Part shown: positions 1-7,475 of the stretch, one piece after another | Numbering within the stretch: position 1 is the first letter of the stretch | Layout of the letters: the number at the start of each line of letters is the position of its first letter | Assembly (NCBI GenBank): GCA_003523085.1 | Contig: DPHD01000082.1 | Location: 1 to 18,771, forward strand | DNA from: Oceanospirillaceae bacterium | GTDB lineage: Bacteria > Pseudomonadota > Gammaproteobacteria > Pseudomonadales > Balneatricaceae | DNA length: 18,771 nucleotides | Reading direction: 5' to 3' | Translations under genes and position numbers: made by a program | Notes under the pieces: model-generated | Seen by the model: the letters and a program-made list of their open reading frames with translations, nothing else | Told to the model about the DNA's origin: nothing | Databases searched by the model: none

Positions 1-30
1 GCGCATTCTACCATTGCCGTGCAACACGCG

Positions 31-903
31 CTAGGCAAAGGCTATAGGGTCTTGCTTGTGCGCGGGTATGGCGTTTATGTCCCACTGTGCAACGGCCCAC
101 GCTAATTGCTCGGCAACGGGTGCTTGGCGAAAGTTACATGGAGTGGCTTGGCCCAGGCGTTCTAACGCTTCAGATAGCAAAGCCGGCGCTTGTTTGGGGT
201 CTAAGGCAGCTGCCAAATTTTGTTTGCTGAGTTTTTGGCCTTGGGTGTTGGTAATGATCGGGATGTGGGCATAATGGGGTTGGGGTAATTGCAAACATGT
301 TTGTAACCAAGCTTGCCTTGGGGTTTGATCGTACAAATCGCTGCCCCGCACTACATGGCTAATGTTTTGTGCTGCATCATCCACCACTACGGCTAATTGG
401 TAGGCGAATAGTTGATCTTTACGCTGCAGCACAAAGTCACCCACTTGTTGTGCTAGGTGCTGGGTTTGTGGCGGCAGTATGAGGTCTTGTACCGTGAGTG
501 TGGTGTTAGCGGCGATCACTTTCATGGCCACTGGTTGGCTCGAGGGGGCAGTTTGGCGGCAATTACATCGATGGTCTGGATTGGTAACAAATTGAGAGCG
601 ACTGCAGCTGCAGGCATAGATTAACTGTTGTTGCTGTAGTTGGCTTAAGGCGTGCTGATAAGCGTCTTGGCGCCGGCTCTGGTACATGGGTTCGCCATCC
701 CAGTGTAAGCCAAAGGCTTCGAGGCAGCGTAAAATTGCATCAATAGAGCCAGCTGCTGTGCGCGGGGGATCTAAGTCTTCTATGCGCAGCAGCCAAAGAC
801 CTTGATTGGCGCGTGCGTCTAAGTAGCTGGCAAGGGCGGCTACCAGCGAGCCAAAGTGAAGCGGGCCGCTTGGCGTAGGGGCAAAGCGGCCGATGTAAGC
901 CAT
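31..903 (-). CDS. gluQ: Glutamyl-Q tRNA(Asp) synthetase
   Basis: Paralogue of the glutamyl-tRNA synthetase catalytic domain. The family activates glutamate and attaches it to queuosine at the anticodon of tRNA(Asp) in the cytoplasm. The 290-residue protein starts at ATG 903 with MAYIGRFAPTPSG, the usual family N-terminus. An HIGH-like motif HFGS is at residues 16-19, a zinc-type cluster with C98, C100, C113 and C115 follows, and a KMSKS-like motif KLSKQ is at about 224-228. The anticodon-binding C-terminal domain of full GltX is absent, as expected for GluQ. An in-frame TTG at 954 would add 17 residues and overlap dksA; I reject it because the added residues precede the conserved start. It lies 16 bases after dksA on the same strand, the order known from E. 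coli and Pseudomonas, so the two are probably co-transcribed. No strong ribosome binding site is visible. Confidence 0.95.
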   Translation of the reverse strand: MAYIGRFAPTPSGPLHFGSLVAALASYLDARANQGLWLLRIEDLDPPRTAAGSIDAILRCLEAFGLHWDGEPMYQSRRQDAYQHALSQLQQQQLIYACSCSRSQFVTNPDHRCNCRQTAPSSQPVAMKVIAANTTLTVQDLILPPQTQHLAQQVGDFVLQRKDQLFAYQLAVVVDDAAQNISHVVRGSDLYDQTPRQAWLQTCLQLPQPHYAHIPIITNTQGQKLSKQNLAAALDPKQAPALLSEALERLGQATPCNFRQAPVAEQLAWAVAQWDINAIPAHKQDPIAFA

Positions 904-919
904 AGGCAGGGAGCTAGGC

Positions 920-1351
920 TTATTTGCCGAGCTGCTTCTCTTTGATTTCTGCAAGGGTTTTGCAGTCGATACAAAGGGTGGCAGTGGGGCGAGCTTCTAA
1001 GCGGCGAATGCCAATTTCTACACCACAGGTGTCGCAGAAACCGTATTCGTCTTGTTCGATCAGCTCTAGGGTATCGTTGATTTTGTTGGTCAACTTACGC
1101 TCACGGTCGCGGGCGCGCAATTCAAGGGAAAACTCTTCCTCTTGACTGGCACGGTCGTTGGGGTCAGCAAAGTTAGCAGCGTCTTCCTTTAAATGGTTAA
1201 CGGTACGATCAACTTCTTCCATTAAGTCTTGTTTCCAGGCGTGCAAGATCTGCTTAAAATGCTCTCGCTGGTCTGGGTTCATGTACTCTTCACCGCTCTT
1301 CACCTTGTATGGGGTGTAGTGCTTTAACAGTGATGCATTTGCTTCTGACAT
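920..1351 (-). CDS. dksA: RNA polymerase-binding transcription factor DksA
   Basis: DksA enters the secondary channel of RNA polymerase and, with ppGpp, represses rRNA promoters and activates amino-acid biosynthesis promoters. The 143-residue protein from ATG 1351 (MSEANAS...) has a long central helical region. Its coiled-coil tip carries DPNDRASQ, where D63 and D66 match the two functional tip aspartates of E. coli DksA (D71 and D74). A four-cysteine zinc finger (C106, C109, C127, C130) follows, then a C-terminal helix. Length is close to E. coli (151). A TTG at 1363 would add four residues (MNQA); the ATG is preferred, but neither has a clear Shine-Dalgarno sequence. The gene is followed by gluQ. 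The same window holds an rrn promoter with a GC-rich discriminator, the classical kind of DksA target. Confidence 0.97.
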   Translation of the reverse strand: MSEANASLLKHYTPYKVKSGEEYMNPDQREHFKQILHAWKQDLMEEVDRTVNHLKEDAANFADPNDRASQEEEFSLELRARDRERKLTNKINDTLELIEQDEYGFCDTCGVEIGIRRLEARPTATLCIDCKTLAEIKEKQLGK

Positions 1352-1619
1352 AGCTTGGTTCAATGTATTAGGGGCTGGTTGACTTCGGAACAGTAAACCG
1401 AAGAGGTCGGCCCAGTGGCTATAGGTAATATTTAGGGCGACAAAATAGCAGAATATGGCGCCTAAATCTAGGGGTATTTTGGCCAGTAACTAAGTAATTC
1501 TAGCCTATTTTCTAGCTTAATACCGTCGTTTTGGTGTTTTTTCAGTTACAATTCATAGGCTTTGGCTGATTCGGCCAATTAACATCATACACCATGATAT
1601 TAATGATTGGAGATAATTT
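1352..1619. promoter_or_regulatory. Divergent dksA/sfsA upstream region
   Basis: This 268-base AT-rich stretch separates the divergent dksA and sfsA starts and must hold both promoters. On the plus strand TACAAT at 1547-1552 could be an sfsA -10 box, but no good -35 lies 16-18 bases upstream. A dyad TTGGC-N7-GCCAA sits at 1562-1578 and a weaker ATCAT...ATGAT pair lies just before the sfsA ribosome binding site GGAGA (1609-1613, six bases before the ATG). A hairpin in the dksA leader is listed separately. I see no coding potential here. Individual promoter calls are weak. Confidence 0.4.
1383..1403 (-). other. Hairpin in the dksA 5' leader
   Basis: CTTCGG at 1383-1388 and CCGAAG at 1398-1403 form a perfect six-base inverted repeat around a nine-base loop. 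In a dksA mRNA this stem would lie about 30 bases upstream of the ATG at 1351. No U-run follows it on either strand, so it is not an intrinsic terminator. Its role, if any, is unknown; it could be a regulator site or an mRNA structure. Confidence 0.35.
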
Positions 1620-2336
1620 ATGGACTTCTCTTTGCCATTACAAGAAGCAACGCTGCAGTTACGCTACAAACGGTTTTTGGCCGATGTGGTGCGCCATGAG
1701 GGAACGGAATTAACCTTGCATTGTCCTAATACCGGTTCCATGAAAAATTGCGCCCAGCCCGGTAGCCGTATTTGGTATTGGGACTCGGCCAATAACAAAC
1801 GTAAATACCCCTGTACCTGGGAGTTGGTGGAGGTTGAAAACCAGTACTTAGCCTGTATTAATACCCAGCGTGCCAATGGTTTGGTGGTAGAGGCCATTAA
1901 TAACGGCGTGATACAAGAGTTGCAGGGCTATGATCAACTACAAACAGAAGTGAAATACGGGCATGAGAATAGTCGTATCGATATTCTGTTGACTCACAAA
2001 GGCCCTGTGCCACGCTGTTATGTAGAAGTTAAAAATGTCACCCTTATGGCCGCCGATGGTTTGGGCCAGTTCCCAGACGCAGTGACGCAACGCGGTCGCA
2101 AACACTTACGCGAATTGGTGGCTATGGTAGAGCAGGGGCACCGAGCCGTATTGGTGTATTGTGTAGCCCACACGGGAATTGATCGTGTGGCGCCTGCATG
2201 GAATATCGACCCGGCCTACGCAGATAGCTTAATTTGGGCCATGCAATCAGGTGTGGAAGTGCTAGCCTATGGTGCAGACATTAATTTGACCAGCATGACG
2301 TTAGAGCGCCGCTTACCGCTGCAGTTAGATCGTTGA
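1620..2336 (+). CDS. sfsA: SfsA family protein (sugar fermentation stimulation protein)
   Basis: SfsA was named for an E. coli protein that stimulates maltose metabolism genes; the family has an N-terminal OB-like DNA-binding part and a PD-(D/E)XK nuclease-like C-terminal domain. The 238-residue length matches the family (E. coli 234). Signature stretches visible are CPNTGSM at 35-41, SRIDILL at 118-124 with a putative metal-binding aspartate, EVKNVTL at 136-142 with the E-x-K of the nuclease fold, and FPDAVTQRGRKHL at 151-163. The start is well placed: GGAGA lies six bases before ATG 1620. It is divergent from dksA, and its last 12 bases overlap the end of the convergent Rieske gene. Family assignment is firm; the physiological role is not. 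Confidence 0.95.
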   Translation: MDFSLPLQEATLQLRYKRFLADVVRHEGTELTLHCPNTGSMKNCAQPGSRIWYWDSANNKRKYPCTWELVEVENQYLACINTQRANGLVVEAINNGVIQELQGYDQLQTEVKYGHENSRIDILLTHKGPVPRCYVEVKNVTLMAADGLGQFPDAVTQRGRKHLRELVAMVEQGHRAVLVYCVAHTGIDRVAPAWNIDPAYADSLIWAMQSGVEVLAYGADINLTSMTLERRLPLQLDR

Positions 2337-2672
2337 TTTAGACAACAAGTAGATGCCACCATCGCGCTCTTCTATGGGCACGGGCTCTAGTGATTGACGG
2401 TTGCACGGGCCGCTAATGCACAGGCCTGAATCAATGGTGAATAATGCGCCATGGGTGGCGCATTGAATGAATTGTTTATCGTAGTCCAGAAATTGATCGG
2501 CCACCCACTCCAGGGGTACTTTGCGGTGGGGGCAGCGATTGACATAGGCTACAACTTGGCCGTGGTGGCGCACGATAAAGAGGCTGATACCCTCATGCAC
2601 AAAACCTTTGCATTGCTGATCTTCGAGTTCGTGACTAGCAATAAGTAGATGATGGCTCGCAGTTAGATACAT
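2325..2672 (-). CDS. Small Rieske [2Fe-2S] protein
   Basis: A 115-residue stand-alone Rieske domain, probably a cytoplasmic ferredoxin-type electron carrier. The cluster ligands are visible as C47-P-H49 and C71-A-T-H74, followed by GALF, with 21 residues between the two halves. Two further cysteines (C85, C90) sit in the loop after the second ligand box. There is no signal peptide and no catalytic mononuclear-iron domain, so it is not an oxygenase alpha subunit. I chose ATG 2672 (MYLTASHH) because the domain begins directly after it; GTG 2729 and ATG 2714 would add a poorly conserved-looking hydrophobic tail. No good Shine-Dalgarno precedes any of them. It overlaps the 3' end of sfsA by 12 bases and is divergent from mrcB. 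Similar small Rieske proteins sit beside sfsA in Pseudomonas-like genomes, from memory. Redox partner unknown. Confidence 0.85.
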   Translation of the reverse strand: MYLTASHHLLIASHELEDQQCKGFVHEGISLFIVRHHGQVVAYVNRCPHRKVPLEWVADQFLDYDKQFIQCATHGALFTIDSGLCISGPCNRQSLEPVPIEERDGGIYLLSKSTI

Positions 2673-2721
2673 ATGAATTGGCCGAAAAAAAGCGGTGAAA
2701 CAAACACCAAGCATAACAGAG

Positions 2722-2742
2722 ATGGACACTAATTTTGACTAA
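2722..2742 (+). other. Six-codon upstream ORF overlapping the mrcB TTG start
   Basis: ATG at 2722 opens a six-codon frame (MDTNFD) that ends with TAA at 2740-2742, inside the first codons of mrcB, which starts with TTG at 2735 in another frame. An AGAG stretch at 2718-2721 is too close to this ATG and far from the TTG. The overlap would allow terminating ribosomes to reinitiate at the weak TTG. It may equally be chance. Confidence 0.25.
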
Positions 2743-4993
2743 AAGAAGGGCCGCATCAAGCCTAAAAACTAATCCCAAGAGCTGGATATCATGGCAATGG
2801 TTGCTAAAGCTGGCGACCGTATTGTTGGTATTGGGGGCCGTGGCTATGGTCTATTTGGATGCCCAAATTCGGCACCGGTTCGAAGGCCATCGTTGGTCCT
2901 TGCCTGCGAAAGTGTATGCCCGTCCCTTGGAGTTGTTTACTGGCCAGCAATTGGCCCATGGACAATTAAACTACGAGCTAAAACAGCTGGGTTATCGCTG
3001 GGTTAATCAAGCCAAGGCCCCTGGGCAGGTGCAAAAAACTGCGACTGGCATTGCCATATACAGCCGCGGCTTTCGGTTTGTCGATGGTGATCAAACCAGC
3101 CGTTTAGCGCAGGTGAATATTGCCAATGGCAAAGTGCAAGCCTTGCGCCAGTTCAATGGACAAGCCATAGCCCTGTTGAGGCTAGAGCCGCAACTGGTGG
3201 GCGGAATTTATCCGGCCCATAACGAAGACCGAGAGTTGATCCAGTTAGACGACTTACCTAATGGTTTTATAGAAACCCTATTAGCGGTGGAAGATCGACA
3301 ATATTACCAGCATTATGGCGTATCGCCATGGGGTATTGCGCGCGCGATGTGGGCTAACCTCAAAGCTTTCGCAATTGTACAAGGCGGCAGTACCCTTACC
3401 CAACAGCTGGTTAAAAACTTTTACCTAACCGATCGACAAACCCTGTGGCGCAAGCTGGTAGAAGCGCCCATGGCCTTGTTATTGAATTTACATTACAGCA
3501 AAGACGAAGTACTGGAGGTGTACCTTAACGAAGTGTTTGTTGGCCAAGCTGGCAAGCGCGCAATTCATGGTTTTGGTTTGGCGAGCCGCTTTTATTTTGG
3601 CCAACCGGTGAGTGAACTGCGTTTGCACCAAGTGGCTTTGTTAGTGGGGCTGGTTAAGGGGCCATCTTATTATAATCCCCAGCGGCACCCTAAACGTGCC
3701 ACCAAGAGGCGTAATTTAGTGTTGTCGGTATTGGCTCAGCAAGGGCTTATCTCGGAGTCACAAAAGCAACGATATCAGGCCCTACCCTTGGACTTGAGTA
3801 GCGCCCAGCAAGTGAGCCGGTACCCCGCTTATATGGATGTTGTGCGTCAACAGTTGCAGCAACACTACCCTGCATCGGCGCTCAGTAGCCACGGCTTACG
3901 TATTTTTACTAGTTTAGACCCATGGATTCAACACCAATCCGACTTAGCCATGCGCAGCCAAGTTAAGCAGCTCCAGCAGCAATACAAAGGTCTAGATTCG
4001 TTGCAAGGGGCGTTAGTGGTGAGTCAGCGTGACAGCGGCGAGTTGTTGGCGCTAGTGGGAGATAAAGACGGTGGTTATGCGGGCCATAACTGGGCTTTGG
4101 ATAAAACCCGACAAGTGGGTTCGTTGCTGAAACCTGTGGTGCATTTAAGTGCTCTAGAATCGGGCCGCTATCATCTTATGAGTGCCGTTGATGATGCGCC
4201 CATTGCGGTACCTCAAGCAGATGGAAGCGTCTGGAAACCGCAGAATTACGATCTAACATCCCATGGTGTGGTACCTATGTATCAGGCTTTAGCTAAGTCG
4301 TACAATCAGGCCAATGTGCGTTTAGGCTTAGATGTGGGTGTGAAACGGGTGGTGGCACAGTTACATCAATTGGGCGCCGAAGGTGACATCCCTGCATACC
4401 CGTCTGTGTTACTAGGGGCGGTGGCAATGTCGCCGTTAAACGTCAATCAGGTCTATCAAACGATTGCGGGCAATGGCTTCTATAGCCCCTTGACTCTGGT
4501 GCGTCAGGTGACCGAGGCCAACGGTGTTTTGTTGAGCCATTTTCCTTATGCGGTACGCCAAGCGGCGAGCAATGAATCGGTGTATTTGTTGCAACAAGAG
4601 ATGCGCAAGGTAGCAACGCAGGGTACCGCTCGAGGGGTTTACCGCTATCTGCCTAAACAACAACAAGTCGCTGCCAAAACGGGCACTACCAATGACCAGC
4701 GAGACAGTTGGTTTTCTGGCTTTAGCGGCCAATATGTGGCCACCACTTGGTTGGGCCGAGAAGATGCTAAACCGACGCCGTTGACGGGCGCTAGTGGTGC
4801 ACTCAAGGTGTGGGGTGAGTTGATGAAAAACTTAGCTTATACTCCCTATCAAGATATCAAGCCGCAATCTGTAGACTATTATTACCTCAACCCAAAAACC
4901 GGGCAGGCGATGCCAAGCCGGTGCGCTGATGGTGTGTGGTTGCCTATACAAAAGCCGCTGGCGCCAGAGTCAACCAAACAATGTGGATATTAA
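2735..4993 (+). CDS. mrcB: Penicillin-binding protein 1B, bifunctional transglycosylase/transpeptidase
   Basis: Class A PBP that polymerises lipid II into glycan strands and cross-links their peptides in the periplasm, anchored in the inner membrane. The 752-residue protein shows a short basic cytoplasmic tail, one membrane segment (about 22-41), a UB2H-like domain (about 45-140), and a GT51 domain with catalytic E186 in EDRQYYQHYG and the GGSTLTQQLVKN motif (217-228). In the transpeptidase domain the nucleophile is S463 in SLLK, with SYN at 522-524 and KTGT at 648-651. The only usable start before the membrane segment is TTG 2735: an in-frame stop lies at 2714-2716, and the next ATG would remove the anchor. 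The C-terminus carries two cysteines (C730, C750). The TPR lipoprotein gene starts three bases after the stop, so the two form an operon. Confidence 0.96.
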   Translation: MTKRRAASSLKTNPKSWISWQWLLKLATVLLVLGAVAMVYLDAQIRHRFEGHRWSLPAKVYARPLELFTGQQLAHGQLNYELKQLGYRWVNQAKAPGQVQKTATGIAIYSRGFRFVDGDQTSRLAQVNIANGKVQALRQFNGQAIALLRLEPQLVGGIYPAHNEDRELIQLDDLPNGFIETLLAVEDRQYYQHYGVSPWGIARAMWANLKAFAIVQGGSTLTQQLVKNFYLTDRQTLWRKLVEAPMALLLNLHYSKDEVLEVYLNEVFVGQAGKRAIHGFGLASRFYFGQPVSELRLHQVALLVGLVKGPSYYNPQRHPKRATKRRNLVLSVLAQQGLISESQKQRYQALPLDLSSAQQVSRYPAYMDVVRQQLQQHYPASALSSHGLRIFTSLDPWIQHQSDLAMRSQVKQLQQQYKGLDSLQGALVVSQRDSGELLALVGDKDGGYAGHNWALDKTRQVGSLLKPVVHLSALESGRYHLMSAVDDAPIAVPQADGSVWKPQNYDLTSHGVVPMYQALAKSYNQANVRLGLDVGVKRVVAQLHQLGAEGDIPAYPSVLLGAVAMSPLNVNQVYQTIAGNGFYSPLTLVRQVTEANGVLLSHFPYAVRQAASNESVYLLQQEMRKVATQGTARGVYRYLPKQQQVAAKTGTTNDQRDSWFSGFSGQYVATTWLGREDAKPTPLTGASGALKVWGELMKNLAYTPYQDIKPQSVDYYYLNPKTGQAMPSRCADGVWLPIQKPLAPESTKQCGY

Positions 4994-4996
4994 TAC

Positions 4997-5692
4997 GTGA
5001 ATGTTACTAATAAATTAGCGGCCCTAGGCCGACTACCGCTGTTAGCGGTTGTCATCTTGACCAGTGCCTGTGCCGGCCCCGGGTATGGCCCCATAGTGCA
5101 GGACTTGAGTGTGACCGCTAGGGTTTCGGAGCGCTTATCTTCTACCGGTCAAAATGATACTGCTGTAGCGCAACCTGAGGTTGCTCCTGCGTCAACGGTG
5201 GTGCCTAAGTTGCAGCCGCAGGTGCGAGTGCCGGCAGTGACTATTACAGCCCAGCCGCAAACCAGTCAAATTCAAGCTGCCAATGTGGTGCAGGTACAAC
5301 CGGTGGAGCAGATTAAGCGCGCAACCGTCGATACCACGCCAACCGCCGCCGTTGCGCTACCCGCCTCCGACCAGCGGGTGGTTGAGCAGTTGTTAGCCGA
5401 AGCTGATCAACTCAAGGCCAAAGGCAGGGTGACACAAGCTGTGATTCAGCTACAAAGAGCCCAGCGGATCGCCCCGCGTGAGCCGAAGGTGTACGCGCGA
5501 TTGGCGGCCTTGCAGTTGTCATTAGGCGAGGCTTCAAGAGCCGAACAATTGGCCCTTAAAGGCTTAACGCTAGTGCCACAGCAAAATAACTATCAGTACT
5601 ATTTCTGGAAGTTAATTGCCGCCAGTCGTAGTCACTTAGGCGATGTGCCTGGAGAATCTAAAGCCATTGCTGAAGCGGCAAAATATAAGTAG
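4997..5692 (+). CDS. TPR lipoprotein, probable PBP1b activator (LpoP-like)
   Basis: A 231-residue protein starting at GTG 4997, three bases after the mrcB stop. Residues 1-25 are a lipoprotein signal: a hydrophobic stretch LPLLAVVILTSA, then C25. The -3 position is T rather than the preferred L, so the lipobox is slightly atypical; A26 at +2 predicts sorting to the outer membrane. Residues 26-122 are a low-complexity linker rich in Q, V, P and T, suitable for crossing the periplasm. Residues about 127-195 form two tetratricopeptide repeats (LLAEADQLKAKGRVTQAVIQLQRAQRIAP and the following pair). This architecture and position match LpoP, the outer-membrane lipoprotein that activates PBP1b in Pseudomonas aeruginosa and is encoded beside it. 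The activator role is inferred from architecture and context. Its last 61 bases overlap the convergent membrane protein gene. Confidence 0.8.
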   Translation: MNVTNKLAALGRLPLLAVVILTSACAGPGYGPIVQDLSVTARVSERLSSTGQNDTAVAQPEVAPASTVVPKLQPQVRVPAVTITAQPQTSQIQAANVVQVQPVEQIKRATVDTTPTAAVALPASDQRVVEQLLAEADQLKAKGRVTQAVIQLQRAQRIAPREPKVYARLAALQLSLGEASRAEQLALKGLTLVPQQNNYQYYFWKLIAASRSHLGDVPGESKAIAEAAKYK

Positions 5693-6117
5693 AGGCCTAT
5701 TGCAAGCATGGCTATTGTAGCAACAAGTAAAGCGTAATTGGTTTCAAAGCCAAGGCCGTCAATAAGCATGGAGCCAAGGCTAGTATCGGCCCGCCTTAAT
5801 AGTTCAAACAGAGCCGCTAGGGCCAGAAAAATACGCCCCCAAGTGGCTTTTTGCCAGCGCCAGTCGTAGCGCCAGTCGATGACCGCCAGCACCAGCATGG
5901 GTAGGCTGATATACAGGCTCACGTTATATCCCATGGCGGTTAGCACCGGCCCTAGGTCGGGTATTAGCCACTGCATGCTAGTAAGGCAGCCAAAGGCCGC
6001 GAGCGCTAGACTCAGGGCCGTTGTCTTGAGCAATCCACGGTCCAGTGTAAGGAGCCAAATAGCACCGCTTAATCCCAGCAGCCCCATGGCCAACAATAGA
6101 TAAACAATATTGAGCAT
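5632..6117 (-). CDS. Multi-pass membrane protein of unknown function
   Basis: I do not recognise this 161-residue protein. It has about five hydrophobic segments, near residues 3-25, 33-52, 58-80, 93-108 and 127-149, separated by short loops; the loop WRYDWRWQK around 82-90 is rich in aromatic and basic residues. The tail SPGTSPK is hydrophilic. The start is ATG 6117, three bases after the hemL stop; a GTG at 6120 would add one residue. The tight spacing suggests translational coupling to hemL. Its last 61 bases overlap the 3' end of the convergent TPR lipoprotein gene, so its C-terminus from about residue 142 is encoded opposite that gene. A role in tetrapyrrole metabolism is possible from context only; no haem-ligand pattern was seen. 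Confidence 0.75.
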   Translation of the reverse strand: MLNIVYLLLAMGLLGLSGAIWLLTLDRGLLKTTALSLALAAFGCLTSMQWLIPDLGPVLTAMGYNVSLYISLPMLVLAVIDWRYDWRWQKATWGRIFLALAALFELLRRADTSLGSMLIDGLGFETNYALLVATIAMLAIGLYLYFAASAMALDSPGTSPK

Positions 6118-6120
6118 CAC

Positions 6121-7416
6121 TTAGAGCGCAGCAAACGCCCGCTCGGCGGCGTTAAGGGTATGTTGCAGCTCTTGCTTGCCATGGGCGGTGGAGACAAAAC
6201 CAGCTTCAAATGCAGATGGCGCTAGGTACACGCCTTCGGCCAGCATCAAGTGAAAGAAACGACCAAACTTTTGGGCATCGCAGGCCATGGTTTCGGTAAA
6301 ACAAGTGACTTGAGGTTGGTCGGTAAAAAATAGCCCAAACATAGCGCCCACTTGGCTGGTGAGAAAAGGCACGCCCGCTGCGTCTGCCCGCTGCTGTAGT
6401 CCGGCTAAGAGTTTGCTGGTGTAATCGGTTAACTGCTCGTAGACGCCTGCCTGACTAATCTCCTCCAGCATCACTAATCCCGCGCTCATGGCGACGGGGT
6501 TGCCAGACAAAGTGCCGGCCTGATACACAGGCCCTAAGGGTGATAGGGAATGCATCACTTCACTTCGGCCACCAAATGCGGCGACCGGCATGCCGCCACC
6601 GATCACTTTACCCAGGGTGGTTAAGTCTGGGGCGATGCCGAAGCGGCCTTGGGCACATTGAGGGCCGACTCGAAAGCCGGTCATCACTTCATCAAAAATC
6701 AACAGTGCGCCACTGGCATCGCAGACGTCACGCAAACATTGTAAAAAGCCGTCTTGGGGTGGAATGCAGTTCATGTTACCAGCCACTGGCTCGACGATAA
6801 TACAGGCAATTTCTGAGCCTAGTTGTGCAAACGTTTGCTTTACGCTATCGATATCGTTGAAGGTGAGGGTGACGGTATGCTCGGCAATGCTGTCTGGCAC
6901 GCCGGGCGAGCTAGGTACGCCCAAGGTTAAGGCGCCAGAACCCGCTTTGACTAACAATGAATCGGAATGGCCATGATAGCAGCCTTCAAATTTTACAATT
7001 TTGTCGCGTCCCGTATGGCCGCGAGCAAGGCGAATGGCGCTCATGGTGGCTTCGGTGCCTGAGCTCACCATGCGCACCATGTCCATGTGGGGCAGTAGGC
7101 TACATAACTTGTCGGCCATGTCCGTTTCTACTTTTGTGGGGGCGCCAAAACCAAGGCCATTTTCGATACTTTTGGATACTGCTGCCAATACTTTAGGGTA
7201 GGCATGGCCTAATATCATAGGGCCCCATGAGCCTACGTAATCCACATACTGTAAGTCGTCTTCGTCTGTGATCCATGCACCTAAGCCGCGCTTAAAGAAC
7301 AGCGGGTGGCCGCCCACTCCTTTAAAAGCCCGTACTGGGGAGTTTACGCCTCCGGGTATATGTTGTTGGGCAGCTTCAAAAAGTTGGGCAGAAACAGGGG
7401 CTAAGTGGGTGGACAT
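6121..7416 (-). CDS. hemL: Glutamate-1-semialdehyde 2,1-aminomutase
   Basis: PLP enzyme that converts glutamate-1-semialdehyde to 5-aminolevulinate, the committed tetrapyrrole precursor in the C5 pathway. The 431-residue length is close to the usual 426-430. Visible motifs are the N-terminal PGGVNSPVRAF (21-31), VRMVSSGTEATMSAIRLAR (114-132) for PLP phosphate binding, GCYHGHSD (145-152), FDEVMTGFRV (241-250) with the PLP-pyridine aspartate D242, and the Schiff-base lysine K270 in TTLGKVIGGGMP. ATG 7416 gives the standard N-terminus (MSTHLAPVSAQLFEAA). The unknown membrane gene follows after three bases. The ClC gene lies 59 bases upstream on the same strand; whether it shares a transcript is unclear. 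Confidence 0.97.
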   Translation of the reverse strand: MSTHLAPVSAQLFEAAQQHIPGGVNSPVRAFKGVGGHPLFFKRGLGAWITDEDDLQYVDYVGSWGPMILGHAYPKVLAAVSKSIENGLGFGAPTKVETDMADKLCSLLPHMDMVRMVSSGTEATMSAIRLARGHTGRDKIVKFEGCYHGHSDSLLVKAGSGALTLGVPSSPGVPDSIAEHTVTLTFNDIDSVKQTFAQLGSEIACIIVEPVAGNMNCIPPQDGFLQCLRDVCDASGALLIFDEVMTGFRVGPQCAQGRFGIAPDLTTLGKVIGGGMPVAAFGGRSEVMHSLSPLGPVYQAGTLSGNPVAMSAGLVMLEEISQAGVYEQLTDYTSKLLAGLQQRADAAGVPFLTSQVGAMFGLFFTDQPQVTCFTETMACDAQKFGRFFHLMLAEGVYLAPSAFEAGFVSTAHGKQELQHTLNAAERAFAAL

Positions 7417-7475
7417 GGTGGGCTCACAGGTTGATTAAAGTCCTATTATCGCCTGAAATACCCAGCCTAGCCAGT

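Noticed and set aside
1..30. Possible start of another leftward gene after gluQ (ATG at 14-12)
   Set aside because: Only four codons are visible, with no ribosome binding site; nothing can be supported.
904..954. TTG start extending gluQ into dksA
   Set aside because: The added 17 residues are low complexity, and the conserved YIGRFAPTPSG N-terminus follows directly after ATG 903.
1547..1552. TACAAT as the sfsA -10 box
   Set aside because: No acceptable -35 lies 15-18 bases upstream and there is no extended -10 TG, so it is mentioned only inside the intergenic entry.
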